Assembly (NCBI RefSeq): GCF_014851685.1
Contig: NZ_JACVAC010000011.1
Span: 62,001-126,000, forward strand
Source of the DNA: Pseudomonas sp. PDM05
GTDB lineage: Bacteria; Pseudomonadota; Gammaproteobacteria; Pseudomonadales; Pseudomonadaceae
Length of the DNA stretch: 64,000 bases
Direction of reading: 5' to 3'
The first letter of the stretch is position 1; each line of letters begins with the position of its first letter. The notes under the pieces were generated by a model. It saw only the letters and a list, made by a program, of their open reading frames with translations, ran no database searches and was not told the origin of the DNA. Shown piece by piece: positions 54,713 through 63,250 of the stretch. Both the position numbers and the translations under genes were made by a program.

Positions 54713-56301
54713 GCCTGTGCCTCGATTTCAATCACGTAGGCGGGCGCAATCAGCGCCTTGACCTCCAGCAACAGGGTGGTCGGCGGGCAAGCCTGAAAGA
54801 ACTCCTGATGCGCCCTGGCAATGTGCGGCCAGTGGCGCATGTCAGTGGTGTACATGCGCGTGGCGACCACGAGGGTTCTGTCCACTTCCAATTGCTTGAG
54901 GGCGGTTTCGATGATCTCCAGGCAGCGCCGGGTCTGATGGTAGGCATCGCCGGGCGCGTAGGGGTTGCCGTGGTCGTCAAACGCCACCGTACCGCTGGTG
55001 ATGACCAGGTTGCCGGCCCGCAGTGCGCGGCAATACCCGGCTTTTTGCTCCCACGGCGCGGCGGAGAAACAGCGGGTAATCTCGCTGGCCGCAGGGGCCA
55101 GGCGCACCTGGATCTGGCTCAGACCCCGGAACTGCAAACTGTTGGTACGCCATGTCGGTGGTGCTTGCTCAAGCAGGCCAATGTGCGCAAACCGCGCCAG
55201 CAAGCGGGTGAAGACAATCTTCGCCTCCCGCTTGAACAGCATCGAACCCATGCAGAAATGCGGCCCACGGCCAAACGCCAAGTGATCCTGCTGCTGGCGA
55301 TGGATGTCGAACTGGTCGGGGTCGCTGAAGTGGCGGGGATCGCGATTGGCCGCTGCCCGGATCAGGAACACCACGTCACCTGTGTGGATGGTCTGACCAT
55401 GCAAGGTGACGTCCTGCGTTGCCACGCGATGGCTGAGCTGACCCGCCGGGCAGATGCGCAAGGCTTCTTCGATAGCGCCGGGGAGCAGCCTCGGGTCGGC
55501 CCTGACTTCGGCCAGGCTGGCGGGATGGGTAAGCAGATAGAACAAGATGATGCCGAGTTGGTCCGCGCTGGTCGTCGTCGCCGCGACCAGCACAAACGCC
55601 AGCTGCGCCAACAGGTCCTCGTGGCTCATTGCAAGCTGGTCGCCGCTGGCAATAGCCTGGCTGACCAGGTCGTCTCCCGGCGCCAGGCGCCGCGCTTCGA
55701 CGAGTCGGGAGAAGAAGGCGTACATCTGCTCCATGGCCTGCAACGCCTCGCGCGGCCCAAACGCGGGGTCGGTGCTGCCCACCATGAACACGATAATGGC
55801 ATCCGTCCAATGCCGGATTTTCAGCGCGTCCTCGGCCGCAATGCCAAACATCTGCGCCAGGATCAGCGCCGGGACCTTGTTGAACAGCTTGCTCATCAAC
55901 TCGGGCTGCGGGCCCAGTTGCGTCAGCAGGTGGTCAACGATGCGCTCTATGTCGCCCGCCAGCGCATCAATGGCCCGGGGCGTGAAGGCCTTGGCCAGCA
56001 CTTTGCGCCCGCGCTCATGGTCCTTGCCGTCCTGGGAATACATCCACCGCGAGGCCTTTTCGATAAAGGGCTCCAGCGCTGCACGCTGCTTGGCGGGCAG
56101 CTGTGCGTTGACCAATGCACGCATGCGGTTGGACGAAAAGCGTCGTGTATCGGTCAACGCGGCGGAAACGTCGTCAAACCGTGTCAAAAACCAGGCCTTG
56201 TGGTGTGCGCACCAGTACAGTGGATGGTGATGGCGCAGGTAGGCAAAGGCCTCGTAAGGCTCGCCAATGGTCGCAGGGTTGGAAAAATCCGGGAGGGCCA
56301 T
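54697..56301 (-). CDS. Cytochrome P450-RidA fusion protein
   Basis: 534 aa. Residues ~1-405 are a soluble bacterial P450: ExxR (EEALR) and haem-ligand loop FGRGPHFCMGS with the axial Cys. The I-helix reads LVAATTTSADQ, lacking the acidic residue of the usual AGxE/DT. After QIQVRL comes a ~125-residue RidA/YjgF domain (YCRALRAGNLVITSGTVAFDD ... ATRMYTTDMRHW). RidA proteins hydrolyse enamines/imines, so the fusion may oxidise an amine and hydrolyse the product (inference). The reading frame is continuous. GAGGAG precedes the ATG, 1 base after the upstream stop. Confidence 0.85.
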   Translation of the reverse strand: MALPDFSNPATIGEPYEAFAYLRHHHPLYWCAHHKAWFLTRFDDVSAALTDTRRFSSNRMRALVNAQLPAKQRAALEPFIEKASRWMYSQDGKDHERGRKVLAKAFTPRAIDALAGDIERIVDHLLTQLGPQPELMSKLFNKVPALILAQMFGIAAEDALKIRHWTDAIIVFMVGSTDPAFGPREALQAMEQMYAFFSRLVEARRLAPGDDLVSQAIASGDQLAMSHEDLLAQLAFVLVAATTTSADQLGIILFYLLTHPASLAEVRADPRLLPGAIEEALRICPAGQLSHRVATQDVTLHGQTIHTGDVVFLIRAAANRDPRHFSDPDQFDIHRQQQDHLAFGRGPHFCMGSMLFKREAKIVFTRLLARFAHIGLLEQAPPTWRTNSLQFRGLSQIQVRLAPAASEITRCFSAAPWEQKAGYCRALRAGNLVITSGTVAFDDHGNPYAPGDAYHQTRRCLEIIETALKQLEVDRTLVVATRMYTTDMRHWPHIARAHQEFFQACPPTTLLLEVKALIAPAYVIEIEAQAWTGH

Positions 56302-56302
56302 G

Positions 56303-57922
56303 TCACTGCTCCTCGTAGAGTTTATGGGTGAATTGCCGGGCGTAATCCGGCGCGTCGATATATGCGCTGATCAAGCACTGGGGCGGTTTAAGCCAGGCTG
56401 CCAGCATTTCGACCTGTGCCTGGGTGGCATGCCGGGCAAGCCCTTCGCGGCTGAACATCGCCCAGGGATGCAGCGGCGCGGCGAAACTATTGATCAGGTC
56501 GTCGAGTGTCGGGCTGTCCAGCAGATGCTGGGCCTCGGCTTCTTCAATCACCAGGTCCAAGGCCCTGGCGTATGCCAGGCCCAACGCCTGTTCGTGGGTG
56601 AACGTTGCGTCCGTGGCGCACCGCGCGACGAGGGTTGCCTCGACTTGCTGGCCAAGGTTAGTGGGGGCATCGAGAATAAACCGCGGGCGCGCCATCGCAT
56701 CCTTGATCACCTGATACGCCATCATCGTGCTGTCCCCGGCGAAGGTGCAGCCAACCTCGCAGTCGATGACTTGCGTGGCGATCTGGTTGAACTGATGAAA
56801 GCCCTGGGACCCGCACAGTTCGCGGCAGAGACGAATCACGTCAAGGCCCATCCATGCGCCTACGGCCTTGCTCAGCGCGGCCAGCACGTGCAGTTCCTGA
56901 CGTCGCGGCACCTGCGCCCAGTGCGCCTCGAAACGCCGGATTACCGCCTGCTCCAGCAGGCGCAACGCGAGTGCCTTGAGTTGGACCGCATAGAGACGCT
57001 GGCGAAACAACGGCTGGCTCAGCAGCGCCACGGTGCCGCCGTCACGGTGGAGTTGACGGTGGCAGGCGAAACGGTAACTCAGGTGCGCCGCAAGCCCCGC
57101 ATTTTGGCGAATCCCGGTAAGAAACAGCACACGCTCCTGCAGAAAGGTTTTCAGCGCCGCGATAAAGCGTCGATCTCGCGGCAAATCGCTGACGAACGTC
57201 CCCTCGTCGTTGAAATGTGCGTGGCGTTGCAACAGCGCGTCTACCGACAGTTCCAACTGGCAGAACCGGATCGCCGCGACTTGATTGGCGTGAATGCCGC
57301 CCTTGGGGTCGCAGGCCATGATCTTCACGCCCTTGCGCAGGCGGCCATTTTCACGCTGGCGGATCACCACACGGAACCAGTGGAGGCCTTGATCCTCGTC
57401 ATCGACGATCAGGCGCCCGAGCACCATCACCACCTGGGCCGCATACAGCGCGTTGCCAATCCAGCATTTACAGGCCTCGGGGGAGGGGGAATCGAGTATC
57501 AGGCGATGGGTTTGCCGGTGGTAGGTCACGGTCGTCTGCGTATTGCGCACGTCGGAACCGCCACCGACCTCAGTGCAGCCAAAGGAGTAGACCTTGTGCA
57601 TGCCGATCGCTTCGTCGCGGTAGTGCGCGATTTGCGTCGGGCTGGCGTGGTTCAGGAGTGCATCGACGGCAATCATGTGATCGACCAGCGATGAGTGCAG
57701 CGCATAGTCGAAGGCGCCGAAGTAGCCCATCCACTCGCAGAGCCTGGAGAACTCCGATTGCTGCGCTTGCCCCAGCCACTGTTCATTGCTGACGATTTGC
57801 CCGGCAAAAATCGCGTGCATGCGCTGGATCGTCAGGTCCATGTAGGCCTTGAGGGTCAGCCGATGGCGCAGACGCGGCTCGAACAGCGGCGAGCGCAACA
57901 GAGTTTGCAGGGTAACGCCCAT
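56303..57922 (-). CDS. Acyl-CoA oxidase-like flavoenzyme
   Basis: 539 aa, longer than acyl-CoA dehydrogenases and matching the acyl-CoA oxidase plan: FGCTEVGGGSDVRNTQTT, then a CKCWIGN segment, C-terminal RLCRELCGSQGFHQFN. It would introduce a double bond into an acyl chain using O2 as acceptor. AGGAGA precedes the ATG at 57922. Heads the three-gene operon with the P450-RidA fusion and the hydrolase. Substrate unknown. Confidence 0.82.
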   Translation of the reverse strand: MGVTLQTLLRSPLFEPRLRHRLTLKAYMDLTIQRMHAIFAGQIVSNEQWLGQAQQSEFSRLCEWMGYFGAFDYALHSSLVDHMIAVDALLNHASPTQIAHYRDEAIGMHKVYSFGCTEVGGGSDVRNTQTTVTYHRQTHRLILDSPSPEACKCWIGNALYAAQVVMVLGRLIVDDEDQGLHWFRVVIRQRENGRLRKGVKIMACDPKGGIHANQVAAIRFCQLELSVDALLQRHAHFNDEGTFVSDLPRDRRFIAALKTFLQERVLFLTGIRQNAGLAAHLSYRFACHRQLHRDGGTVALLSQPLFRQRLYAVQLKALALRLLEQAVIRRFEAHWAQVPRRQELHVLAALSKAVGAWMGLDVIRLCRELCGSQGFHQFNQIATQVIDCEVGCTFAGDSTMMAYQVIKDAMARPRFILDAPTNLGQQVEATLVARCATDATFTHEQALGLAYARALDLVIEEAEAQHLLDSPTLDDLINSFAAPLHPWAMFSREGLARHATQAQVEMLAAWLKPPQCLISAYIDAPDYARQFTHKLYEEQ

Positions 57923-58167
57923 GGATTGTCTCCTGTTCCGAGTGGATCTTTCGATACACCTGAACAGGAGAACCGGCGGGAAGATGGCGACAGGCACACG
58001 TCGGGGCTCGCGTTATACCGTCCCAAAGCCAGGTAGTCCTTGTCTTCGTTACTGGTACAGCGGTGCCCAGACAGCGTGGTGAACAGCAGACAACTTCAAG
58101 TGCTGTAATGACTCTAGCCGCTGCCAGGTCAGGTGCAATACGCCGCTCGTCGCGCGAACGACGCCGC
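57923..58167. promoter_or_regulatory. Upstream region of the oxidase-P450 operon
   Basis: 245 bases between the oxidase-like gene and the 3' end of the HPP gene, both on the minus strand. It should hold the operon promoter. I see no terminator, repeat or gene in it. Confidence 0.3.
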
Positions 58168-58878
58168 TCAGGCCACGCGACTGGCGAGCACATCGCCAAT
58201 ACTACGGCGCCGCGCATGGCCTTCCGCCGCGTGGATCAGTTGTTCCAGCTCGGTCGGCTGCACATCGTAGAACTGCTCCATTTCCGCCAGGGCCAGCTTG
58301 AGGTCGGCAGCGGTGATTGCCGGGTCGGTCACCACGGGTGTGTTGCCCAGCACTGCAGCAGGTGGTGCCACTTGCCCCTTGGGGTAACGCATGCGGGTGG
58401 CATTGTTGTAGGCCAGTGCGCAGGCGAGCAGCGCTGCGGCGCCGAGCATGACCGGGGCCAGTTCCTGCCAGCCAAGGGCGATGGATGCTGGGTCCGCCAG
58501 CACCAGGGTCATCGCCAGCCCGCCGGCCGGTGGATGCAGGCAGCGCAGCCAGCAGATCAGGATGACGGTCATGCCCGCCGCCAGGCAGGCACTGCCCAAC
58601 GTCCGGCCCAGTACCCGCGCGACCAACAAGGCGACCACCCCGGCGCACAGGTAACTGCCGATGATTGACCACGGTTGCGCCAGCGCGCCGGACGACACTG
58701 CAAACAGCAAGACCGCCGACGCGCCCAGGGGGCCGAGCAAATGCAGGGCGACGTCCATACCGAATACTTGGCCGCACACCCACACACTGAGCAGCGTGCC
58801 CAAGGCCATGCCGATGGCGGCACGACTCCATTCGGCGGGACGGGTATTGATGGCAGTGGGTAACCAGCGAGCGAGCAT
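58168..58878 (-). CDS. HPP-family membrane protein
   Basis: 236 aa. Four or five helices make up the HPP domain, with the family motif CLHPPAGGLAMTLVLADP after SIIGSYLCAGVVALL. The C-terminal ~60 residues are soluble (DLKLALAEMEQFYDVQPTELEQL). Some HPP proteins move nitrite; the substrate here is unknown. ATG 58878 has AGGA upstream; a longer frame to 59004 crosses a terminator-like stem. Confidence 0.8.
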   Translation of the reverse strand: MLARWLPTAINTRPAEWSRAAIGMALGTLLSVWVCGQVFGMDVALHLLGPLGASAVLLFAVSSGALAQPWSIIGSYLCAGVVALLVARVLGRTLGSACLAAGMTVILICWLRCLHPPAGGLAMTLVLADPASIALGWQELAPVMLGAAALLACALAYNNATRMRYPKGQVAPPAAVLGNTPVVTDPAITAADLKLALAEMEQFYDVQPTELEQLIHAAEGHARRRSIGDVLASRVA

Positions 58879-58902
58879 TAAAAAGGTCCTGAAACAGCGG
58901 GC

Positions 58903-58940
58903 AAAAAAAAAGGCCTGCCGGGCATTCCCGTTAAGCCTTT
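58903..58940 (-). terminator. Terminator (or leader hairpin) between the 80-aa gene and HPP gene
   Basis: Read on the minus strand, AAAGGC...CGGG-AATG-CCCG...GCCTTT forms a bulged stem followed by nine T's. It would end the 80-aa gene transcript; being 25 bases upstream of the HPP start it could also attenuate that gene. Confidence 0.6.
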
Positions 58941-59048
58941 GGAAAGTTCCAACATTGGGGGAAGGAACGTACATAGTGTGCCGACCTGGATTGCCGCACG
59001 CCAATGCAGATTAATGCAGGTTAAATGCAAAAAAACTGAATTCAAGCG

Positions 59049-59291
59049 CTAGGGGTGAACCGACGGTTGCGGGCTCGCGCTGCCGAGTATGCGTTTGGAA
59101 TGCTCTTCGCTTAACAGCCGGCGTTGCAGGCTCTCGCGCACCCTGGGGTCGTTGGACAGCGGACCTTTCAGCGCGACGAGGGCATCACGCAGGCCCATCA
59201 GCCGGTCCAGGCTCGGCATCGGCACATAGCTGACATGGACCTGCTCACGCGCAGGCGTTGAGGGGGTATCGGGGAATGATTCAGTGGGCAC
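59049..59291 (-). CDS. Small hypothetical protein, GTG start
   Basis: 80 aa (from GTG, with AGGA 8 bases upstream). Pro/Ser-rich ends flank a helical centre (LDRLMGLRDALVALKGPL; VRESLQRRLLSEEHSKRIL). No signal or membrane helix. Family unknown. Two short inverted repeats lie upstream and a terminator-like stem downstream, which supports a real gene. Confidence 0.55.
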   Translation of the reverse strand: MPTESFPDTPSTPAREQVHVSYVPMPSLDRLMGLRDALVALKGPLSNDPRVRESLQRRLLSEEHSKRILGSASPQPSVHP

Positions 59292-59502
59292 GGCAGAGTC
59301 CTTTCATGGATGTAACGGCGATGTAGGTCGCGGGTTACAACGTCCTTGTCCTGTCCCCTTCAACCAAGGGGTAGTAAATAGTTACCGTAACTGGCAAGCG
59401 AGTTTACATTTTGAATTCAGGAGCGGGAAAGGGAATCGGCACCAGCCTTTACGCATAGCTGCGTAGGAGCTTTCGCGGGAATACCGGCCGAAGCCGGCAG
59501 GA
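59292..59502. promoter_or_regulatory. Intergenic region with two small inverted repeats
   Basis: Holds CCCCTT-CAACC-AAGGGG (59355-59371) and AGTTAC-C-GTAACT (59380-59392), upstream of the 80-aa gene. The remainder up to the GT39 stop shows no gene. Confidence 0.35.
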
Positions 59503-61125
59503 TCACGGTTGTAGGGGTTTGCTCAGGTGCAGCAGCACGTAGGGGTTCTTGTCGAATTCGCCGCTGACGGTCGGCGTGAGTGCGCGCAAGCGTGGCTCTT
59601 GCAAACCTTCAAAATCCGCCGCACTCATCACCAGCCACGCCGGAGCCTGTAAAGGTGTGAGGTCGCTGCTCGACTGGGTGAACAGCGGCACCCGGTCGCA
59701 ATCGAGGTTGACCATCAGCTTGATTGCCTTGGCGTCTTTCCCCAGCCCGTGCAGCACCACAGGTGCCGGGTCCTGGGAAATCCGCGCCTTGACCGCCAGG
59801 CTGAAGGTACGCGTGTCGTACAGGCTGCGTTCCAGCGGTTCGACCACCACGATGTAGGTTGTCCATAACGCCAATACCGCGGCCAGTGCCGGACCGCCTG
59901 TGCGCAGGTGCGGCTTCAACCACGCCAGCAGCGCCAGGACCTGAAGCGCACCGAGCACGCCAAACATCACGCCCAGGTTGCCGACAGCATCCGGGTAACG
60001 GCGGCGTAACACTACCAAACCGACCACCAGCAGCGCCGGCAACACAGTCCAGAGGCCCAGCATCAGGCTGCGCAACAGCGCAAACAAACGCCCTTGGGTG
60101 ACCTGGAACGGGTACGCCGCAATGATCGCCGCCATCGGCAACATCGGCAGCACATAACGGGCTTTTTTCGCCTGGGGAATCGACAGACCGAGCATCACCA
60201 GCAAACCCGCCGCCGCGCAATACAGCACCAGTCGCAACGCCGGGTCCGGTGTGCGTTTGCCGCCGACGGCCACCGCCAGCAGTACCAGCAGCGCCACCGG
60301 GTAGGCCAGGGCGTAATTGCCCATGGAACTGGTGAAGTAATACAGCACGCCGCTGGAGCCTTCGCTGCCGTCCATGCGCCCCAGGAACTGCATGCGGATC
60401 ACGTCCAGCATGAATACTTCGCCGCCACTGAGCTTGGCCAACAGCAACAGCAGGCCGACGCACGCCACCAGCAATGCCAGGGCCAATGGGCCGAAGCTGA
60501 ACAACTGGCGCCATTGGCGGTTGAGCAGGTAGTAACTGCAGAGCACGCCCGTGGGGACCACCAGGCCAATCGGCCCGCGGATCGAAAAACCGACAATCAG
60601 CAACAGATACACAAGGTGCAGGCGTTTGCTCGCGCCGAAGTGATCGTGGGCGTAGCCCAGGTAGAACACCGCCAGGGCCACGGCGGCGAGCATCTGGTCC
60701 AGGGACACGGCGCGGGTTTCGCTGATGAAGGTGCTGCTGAGCGCCAACATCGCCACGCTCAACAGGCCCCAGCGTGTGGAGTAGGGCGCCGTAAGGCGGT
60801 ACACCAGGATCACAATCAACGCCGAGGCGATGGCCGTCGGCAACCACGCGGTAAAGCTGGTGACCTGGCCCAAGGGCAGGGACAACAGCCAGGTCAACAA
60901 CGTCGAGGTGGCCAGGTAATCGGCGTACGGCTGGCCATAGGTCGTCGGGAAAAAGCTCGGCCCATGGCGCAGCATTTCCTGGGCAAATAGCACGAAGCGC
61001 GAGTCAAACCCGATGATCGCCTGGTGCCAGTTGCCGGCGATAAACAACAGCAGCGCCAACAGCCCAAGCACCAGGGACTGTCGGCGGATCAGGGCACTCA
61101 TCAAGGGCGGTTGGGCTTTGTTCAC
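59503..61125 (-). CDS. ArnT-like GT39-family glycosyltransferase, GTG start
   Basis: 540 aa polytopic membrane protein (about eleven helices) with periplasmic C-terminal domain. It has the GT39/PMT-type first loop (GFDSRFVLFAQEMLRHG) using lipid-phosphate sugar donors. It lies 3 bases after ugd, so it is the distal gene of the arn transcript and may add a sugar to lipid A, O-antigen or another acceptor. GTG 61125 with GGAAG upstream is favoured; ATG 61101 is possible. Confidence 0.8.
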   Translation of the reverse strand: MNKAQPPLMSALIRRQSLVLGLLALLLFIAGNWHQAIIGFDSRFVLFAQEMLRHGPSFFPTTYGQPYADYLATSTLLTWLLSLPLGQVTSFTAWLPTAIASALIVILVYRLTAPYSTRWGLLSVAMLALSSTFISETRAVSLDQMLAAVALAVFYLGYAHDHFGASKRLHLVYLLLIVGFSIRGPIGLVVPTGVLCSYYLLNRQWRQLFSFGPLALALLVACVGLLLLLAKLSGGEVFMLDVIRMQFLGRMDGSEGSSGVLYYFTSSMGNYALAYPVALLVLLAVAVGGKRTPDPALRLVLYCAAAGLLVMLGLSIPQAKKARYVLPMLPMAAIIAAYPFQVTQGRLFALLRSLMLGLWTVLPALLVVGLVVLRRRYPDAVGNLGVMFGVLGALQVLALLAWLKPHLRTGGPALAAVLALWTTYIVVVEPLERSLYDTRTFSLAVKARISQDPAPVVLHGLGKDAKAIKLMVNLDCDRVPLFTQSSSDLTPLQAPAWLVMSAADFEGLQEPRLRALTPTVSGEFDKNPYVLLHLSKPLQP

Positions 61126-61128
61126 GTA

Positions 61129-62508
61129 TCAGGCTTCCACAACCTGCGGCACCCACTGTTGCTGGGGAATCGGCAATTGGCAGGAGTCGCCACGGCCGAT
61201 CGGGAAGTATTGGAAGCCTTTGCGTGCAAGGCGCTCGCTGTCGTAGAGGTTACGGCCGTCGAAGATCACCGGGGTTTTCAGGCGCTGGAGGATCAAATCA
61301 AAGTCCGGCGCCTTGAATTGCTGCCATTCGGTGCAGACGATCAACGCGTCGGCGCCGCTGAGGGTGGACTCCGGTGTGCCCATCAGCATCAAGCGCGGGT
61401 CGTCGCCGTAGATGCGCTGGGTTTCCTGCATGGCTTCCGGGTCGAATGCACGCACGTTGGCACCGGCGGCCCACAGGGCTTCCATCAGCACACGGCTGGG
61501 CGCGTCTCGCATGTCGTCGGTGTTGGGTTTGAACGCCAGGCCCCAGATGGCAAAGGTCTTGCCCTTGAGGTTGCCTTTGAAGAATGCATTGACGCGTTCG
61601 AACAGCTTGCTCTTCTGGCGCTGGTTGATCGCTTCCACGGCTTCCAACAGGTCGCTGGAGCAATTGGCTTCCTTGGCGCTGTGGATCAGGGCGCGCATGT
61701 CTTTGGGGAAGCACGAACCGCCGTAGCCGCAGCCCGGGTAGATGAAGTGGTAGCCGATGCGCGAGTCGGCGCCGATGCCCAGGCGCACGGCTTCGATGTC
61801 GGCCCCCAGGTGTTCGGCCAGTTCGGCGATCTGGTTGATAAAGCTGATCTTGGTGGCCAGCATGCAGTTGGCGGCGTACTTGGTCAGCTCGGCGCTGCGC
61901 AGGTCCATGAAGATGATGCGGTCATGGTTGCGGTTGAACGGCGCGTACAGGTCGCGCATGACCTCGCGCACTTCTTCGCGCTCGCAGCCGATGACGATGC
62001 GGTCCGGGCGGCGGCAGTCGGACACTGCCGAGCCTTCCTTGAGGAATTCCGGGTTGGAGACAATATCGAACTCCAGGTGCCGGCCAGCGAGGTGCAGGGC
62101 TTTTTCAATGTGCGCACGCAGGGTGTCGCCGGTGCCGACGGGCACAGTGGATTTTTCCACCAGGATCACTGGGTCGACACGGTGACGGGCCACGGCATCG
62201 CCCACCGACAGCACGTATTTCAAGTCCGCCGAGCCGTCTTCGTCCGAGGGCGTACCCACGGCGATAAACAACACTTCGCCGTGTTCGACCGCGAGTTTTT
62301 CGTCATGGGTAAAGTGCAGCCGCCCGCTTTCCAGGTTTTCCTTGACCATCGCCGCCAGCCCCGGCTCAAAGATGGTCACATGGCCCTTTTGCAGCGACTC
62401 GACCTTGTTCTTGTCGACGTCCATGCAGATGACATCGTGACCGACTTCGGCCAATACGGTGGCCTGCACCAGACCGACGTAACCACTACCAAATACACTG
62501 ATTTTCAT
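61129..62508 (-). CDS. ugd: UDP-glucose 6-dehydrogenase
   Basis: 459 aa. N-terminal NAD site (VFGSGYVGL), catalytic Cys in CGYGGSCFPKD, and EKSTVPVGT are present. It oxidises UDP-glucose to UDP-glucuronate, the first substrate of the Arn pathway for aminoarabinose addition to lipid A. Start overlaps the arnF stop by ATGA. Also called pmrE in this operon context. Confidence 0.95.
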   Translation of the reverse strand: MKISVFGSGYVGLVQATVLAEVGHDVICMDVDKNKVESLQKGHVTIFEPGLAAMVKENLESGRLHFTHDEKLAVEHGEVLFIAVGTPSDEDGSADLKYVLSVGDAVARHRVDPVILVEKSTVPVGTGDTLRAHIEKALHLAGRHLEFDIVSNPEFLKEGSAVSDCRRPDRIVIGCEREEVREVMRDLYAPFNRNHDRIIFMDLRSAELTKYAANCMLATKISFINQIAELAEHLGADIEAVRLGIGADSRIGYHFIYPGCGYGGSCFPKDMRALIHSAKEANCSSDLLEAVEAINQRQKSKLFERVNAFFKGNLKGKTFAIWGLAFKPNTDDMRDAPSRVLMEALWAAGANVRAFDPEAMQETQRIYGDDPRLMLMGTPESTLSGADALIVCTEWQQFKAPDFDLILQRLKTPVIFDGRNLYDSERLARKGFQYFPIGRGDSCQLPIPQQQWVPQVVEA

Positions 62509-62906
62509 GGGGCATTCCTGGAGCTTGCGGGGCTAGCACGGTGGGAGTTGATAACCAGAACTCCGAGGATGACCAGCGCCACCCCCAGGGTTTTTGAAAG
62601 CGAAAAATGTTCGTTGAACACCGGCAGGCTGGCCGCCAGCAGGTACACCAGGGCGTAGCTGATGCTCAGCAATGAATAGGCACGGCCCAGGGGCAGGTGC
62701 TTGAGCGCGCCGAGCCAGCAGAGCATCGACAGCGCATAGGCGAAGATCGCCAGGATCACCACGCCCAGGGCACCGAGATCGATCGGCGTGCTCAGCCATT
62801 CGTGGGGCAGCGGCAGGCGCGTCATGCTCCAGCGCATGCCCAACTGGGCCGCGCTGACCAGGCCGACGCTGGCCAAGGCCAGGGCAAAACCACGCACGCG
62901 GCTCAT
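62505..62906 (-). CDS. arnF: Aminoarabinose-lipid flippase subunit ArnF
   Basis: 133 aa, four helices, small multidrug-resistance (SMR) fold (LGRAYSLLSISYALVYLLA). With ArnE it moves undecaprenyl-phosphate-aminoarabinose to the periplasmic side. ATG at 62906 overlaps the arnE stop (ATGA), and its own stop overlaps ugd. Confidence 0.9.
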   Translation of the reverse strand: MSRVRGFALALASVGLVSAAQLGMRWSMTRLPLPHEWLSTPIDLGALGVVILAIFAYALSMLCWLGALKHLPLGRAYSLLSISYALVYLLAASLPVFNEHFSLSKTLGVALVILGVLVINSHRASPASSRNAP

Positions 62907-63250
62907 ACCTGACGCCCCAGCAGCACAACACCAGCAATCACCAGCGCCACGCCGAACCAATGGCGGCCATCGATGGGTTCATGAAAGACAAAACGTGCCA
63001 CCAGCGTGACCAGCACAAAGTTCAGGCTGAGCATCGGGTAGGCGATACCGACTTCCAGGCGCTGCAACACCAGCAACCACACCAGCAGGCCCAGACCCAG
63101 ACACACCAATGCGGCCCACAGCCACGGCGAGCGTAGTTTCAGCGCCCAACCGTCCGGCAGGTCGCGCCAGCTTTCCACGGCGAATTTTTGCGAGACCTGG
63201 CCCATGCACGTGAGCAGGCAGGCGGTCAATAACAGAAGCAGGGTGATCAT
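62903..63250 (-). CDS. arnE: Aminoarabinose-lipid flippase subunit ArnE
   Basis: 115 aa, four helices of SMR/EamA type (EVGIAYPMLSLNFVLVTLVARFVF). Partner of ArnF. Start overlaps the arnT stop by ATGA, as in the conserved arnBCADTEF order. Confidence 0.92.
   Translation of the reverse strand: MITLLLLLTACLLTCMGQVSQKFAVESWRDLPDGWALKLRSPWLWAALVCLGLGLLVWLLVLQRLEVGIAYPMLSLNFVLVTLVARFVFHEPIDGRHWFGVALVIAGVVLLGRQV

Noticed and set aside
54700..56331. 543-codon plus-strand frame opposite the P450-RidA gene
   Set aside because: Antisense shadow; the minus-strand frame has the haem Cys motif, ExxR and RidA domain.
61024..62658. 544-codon plus-strand frame opposite ugd
   Set aside because: Antisense shadow; ugd has all catalytic motifs.
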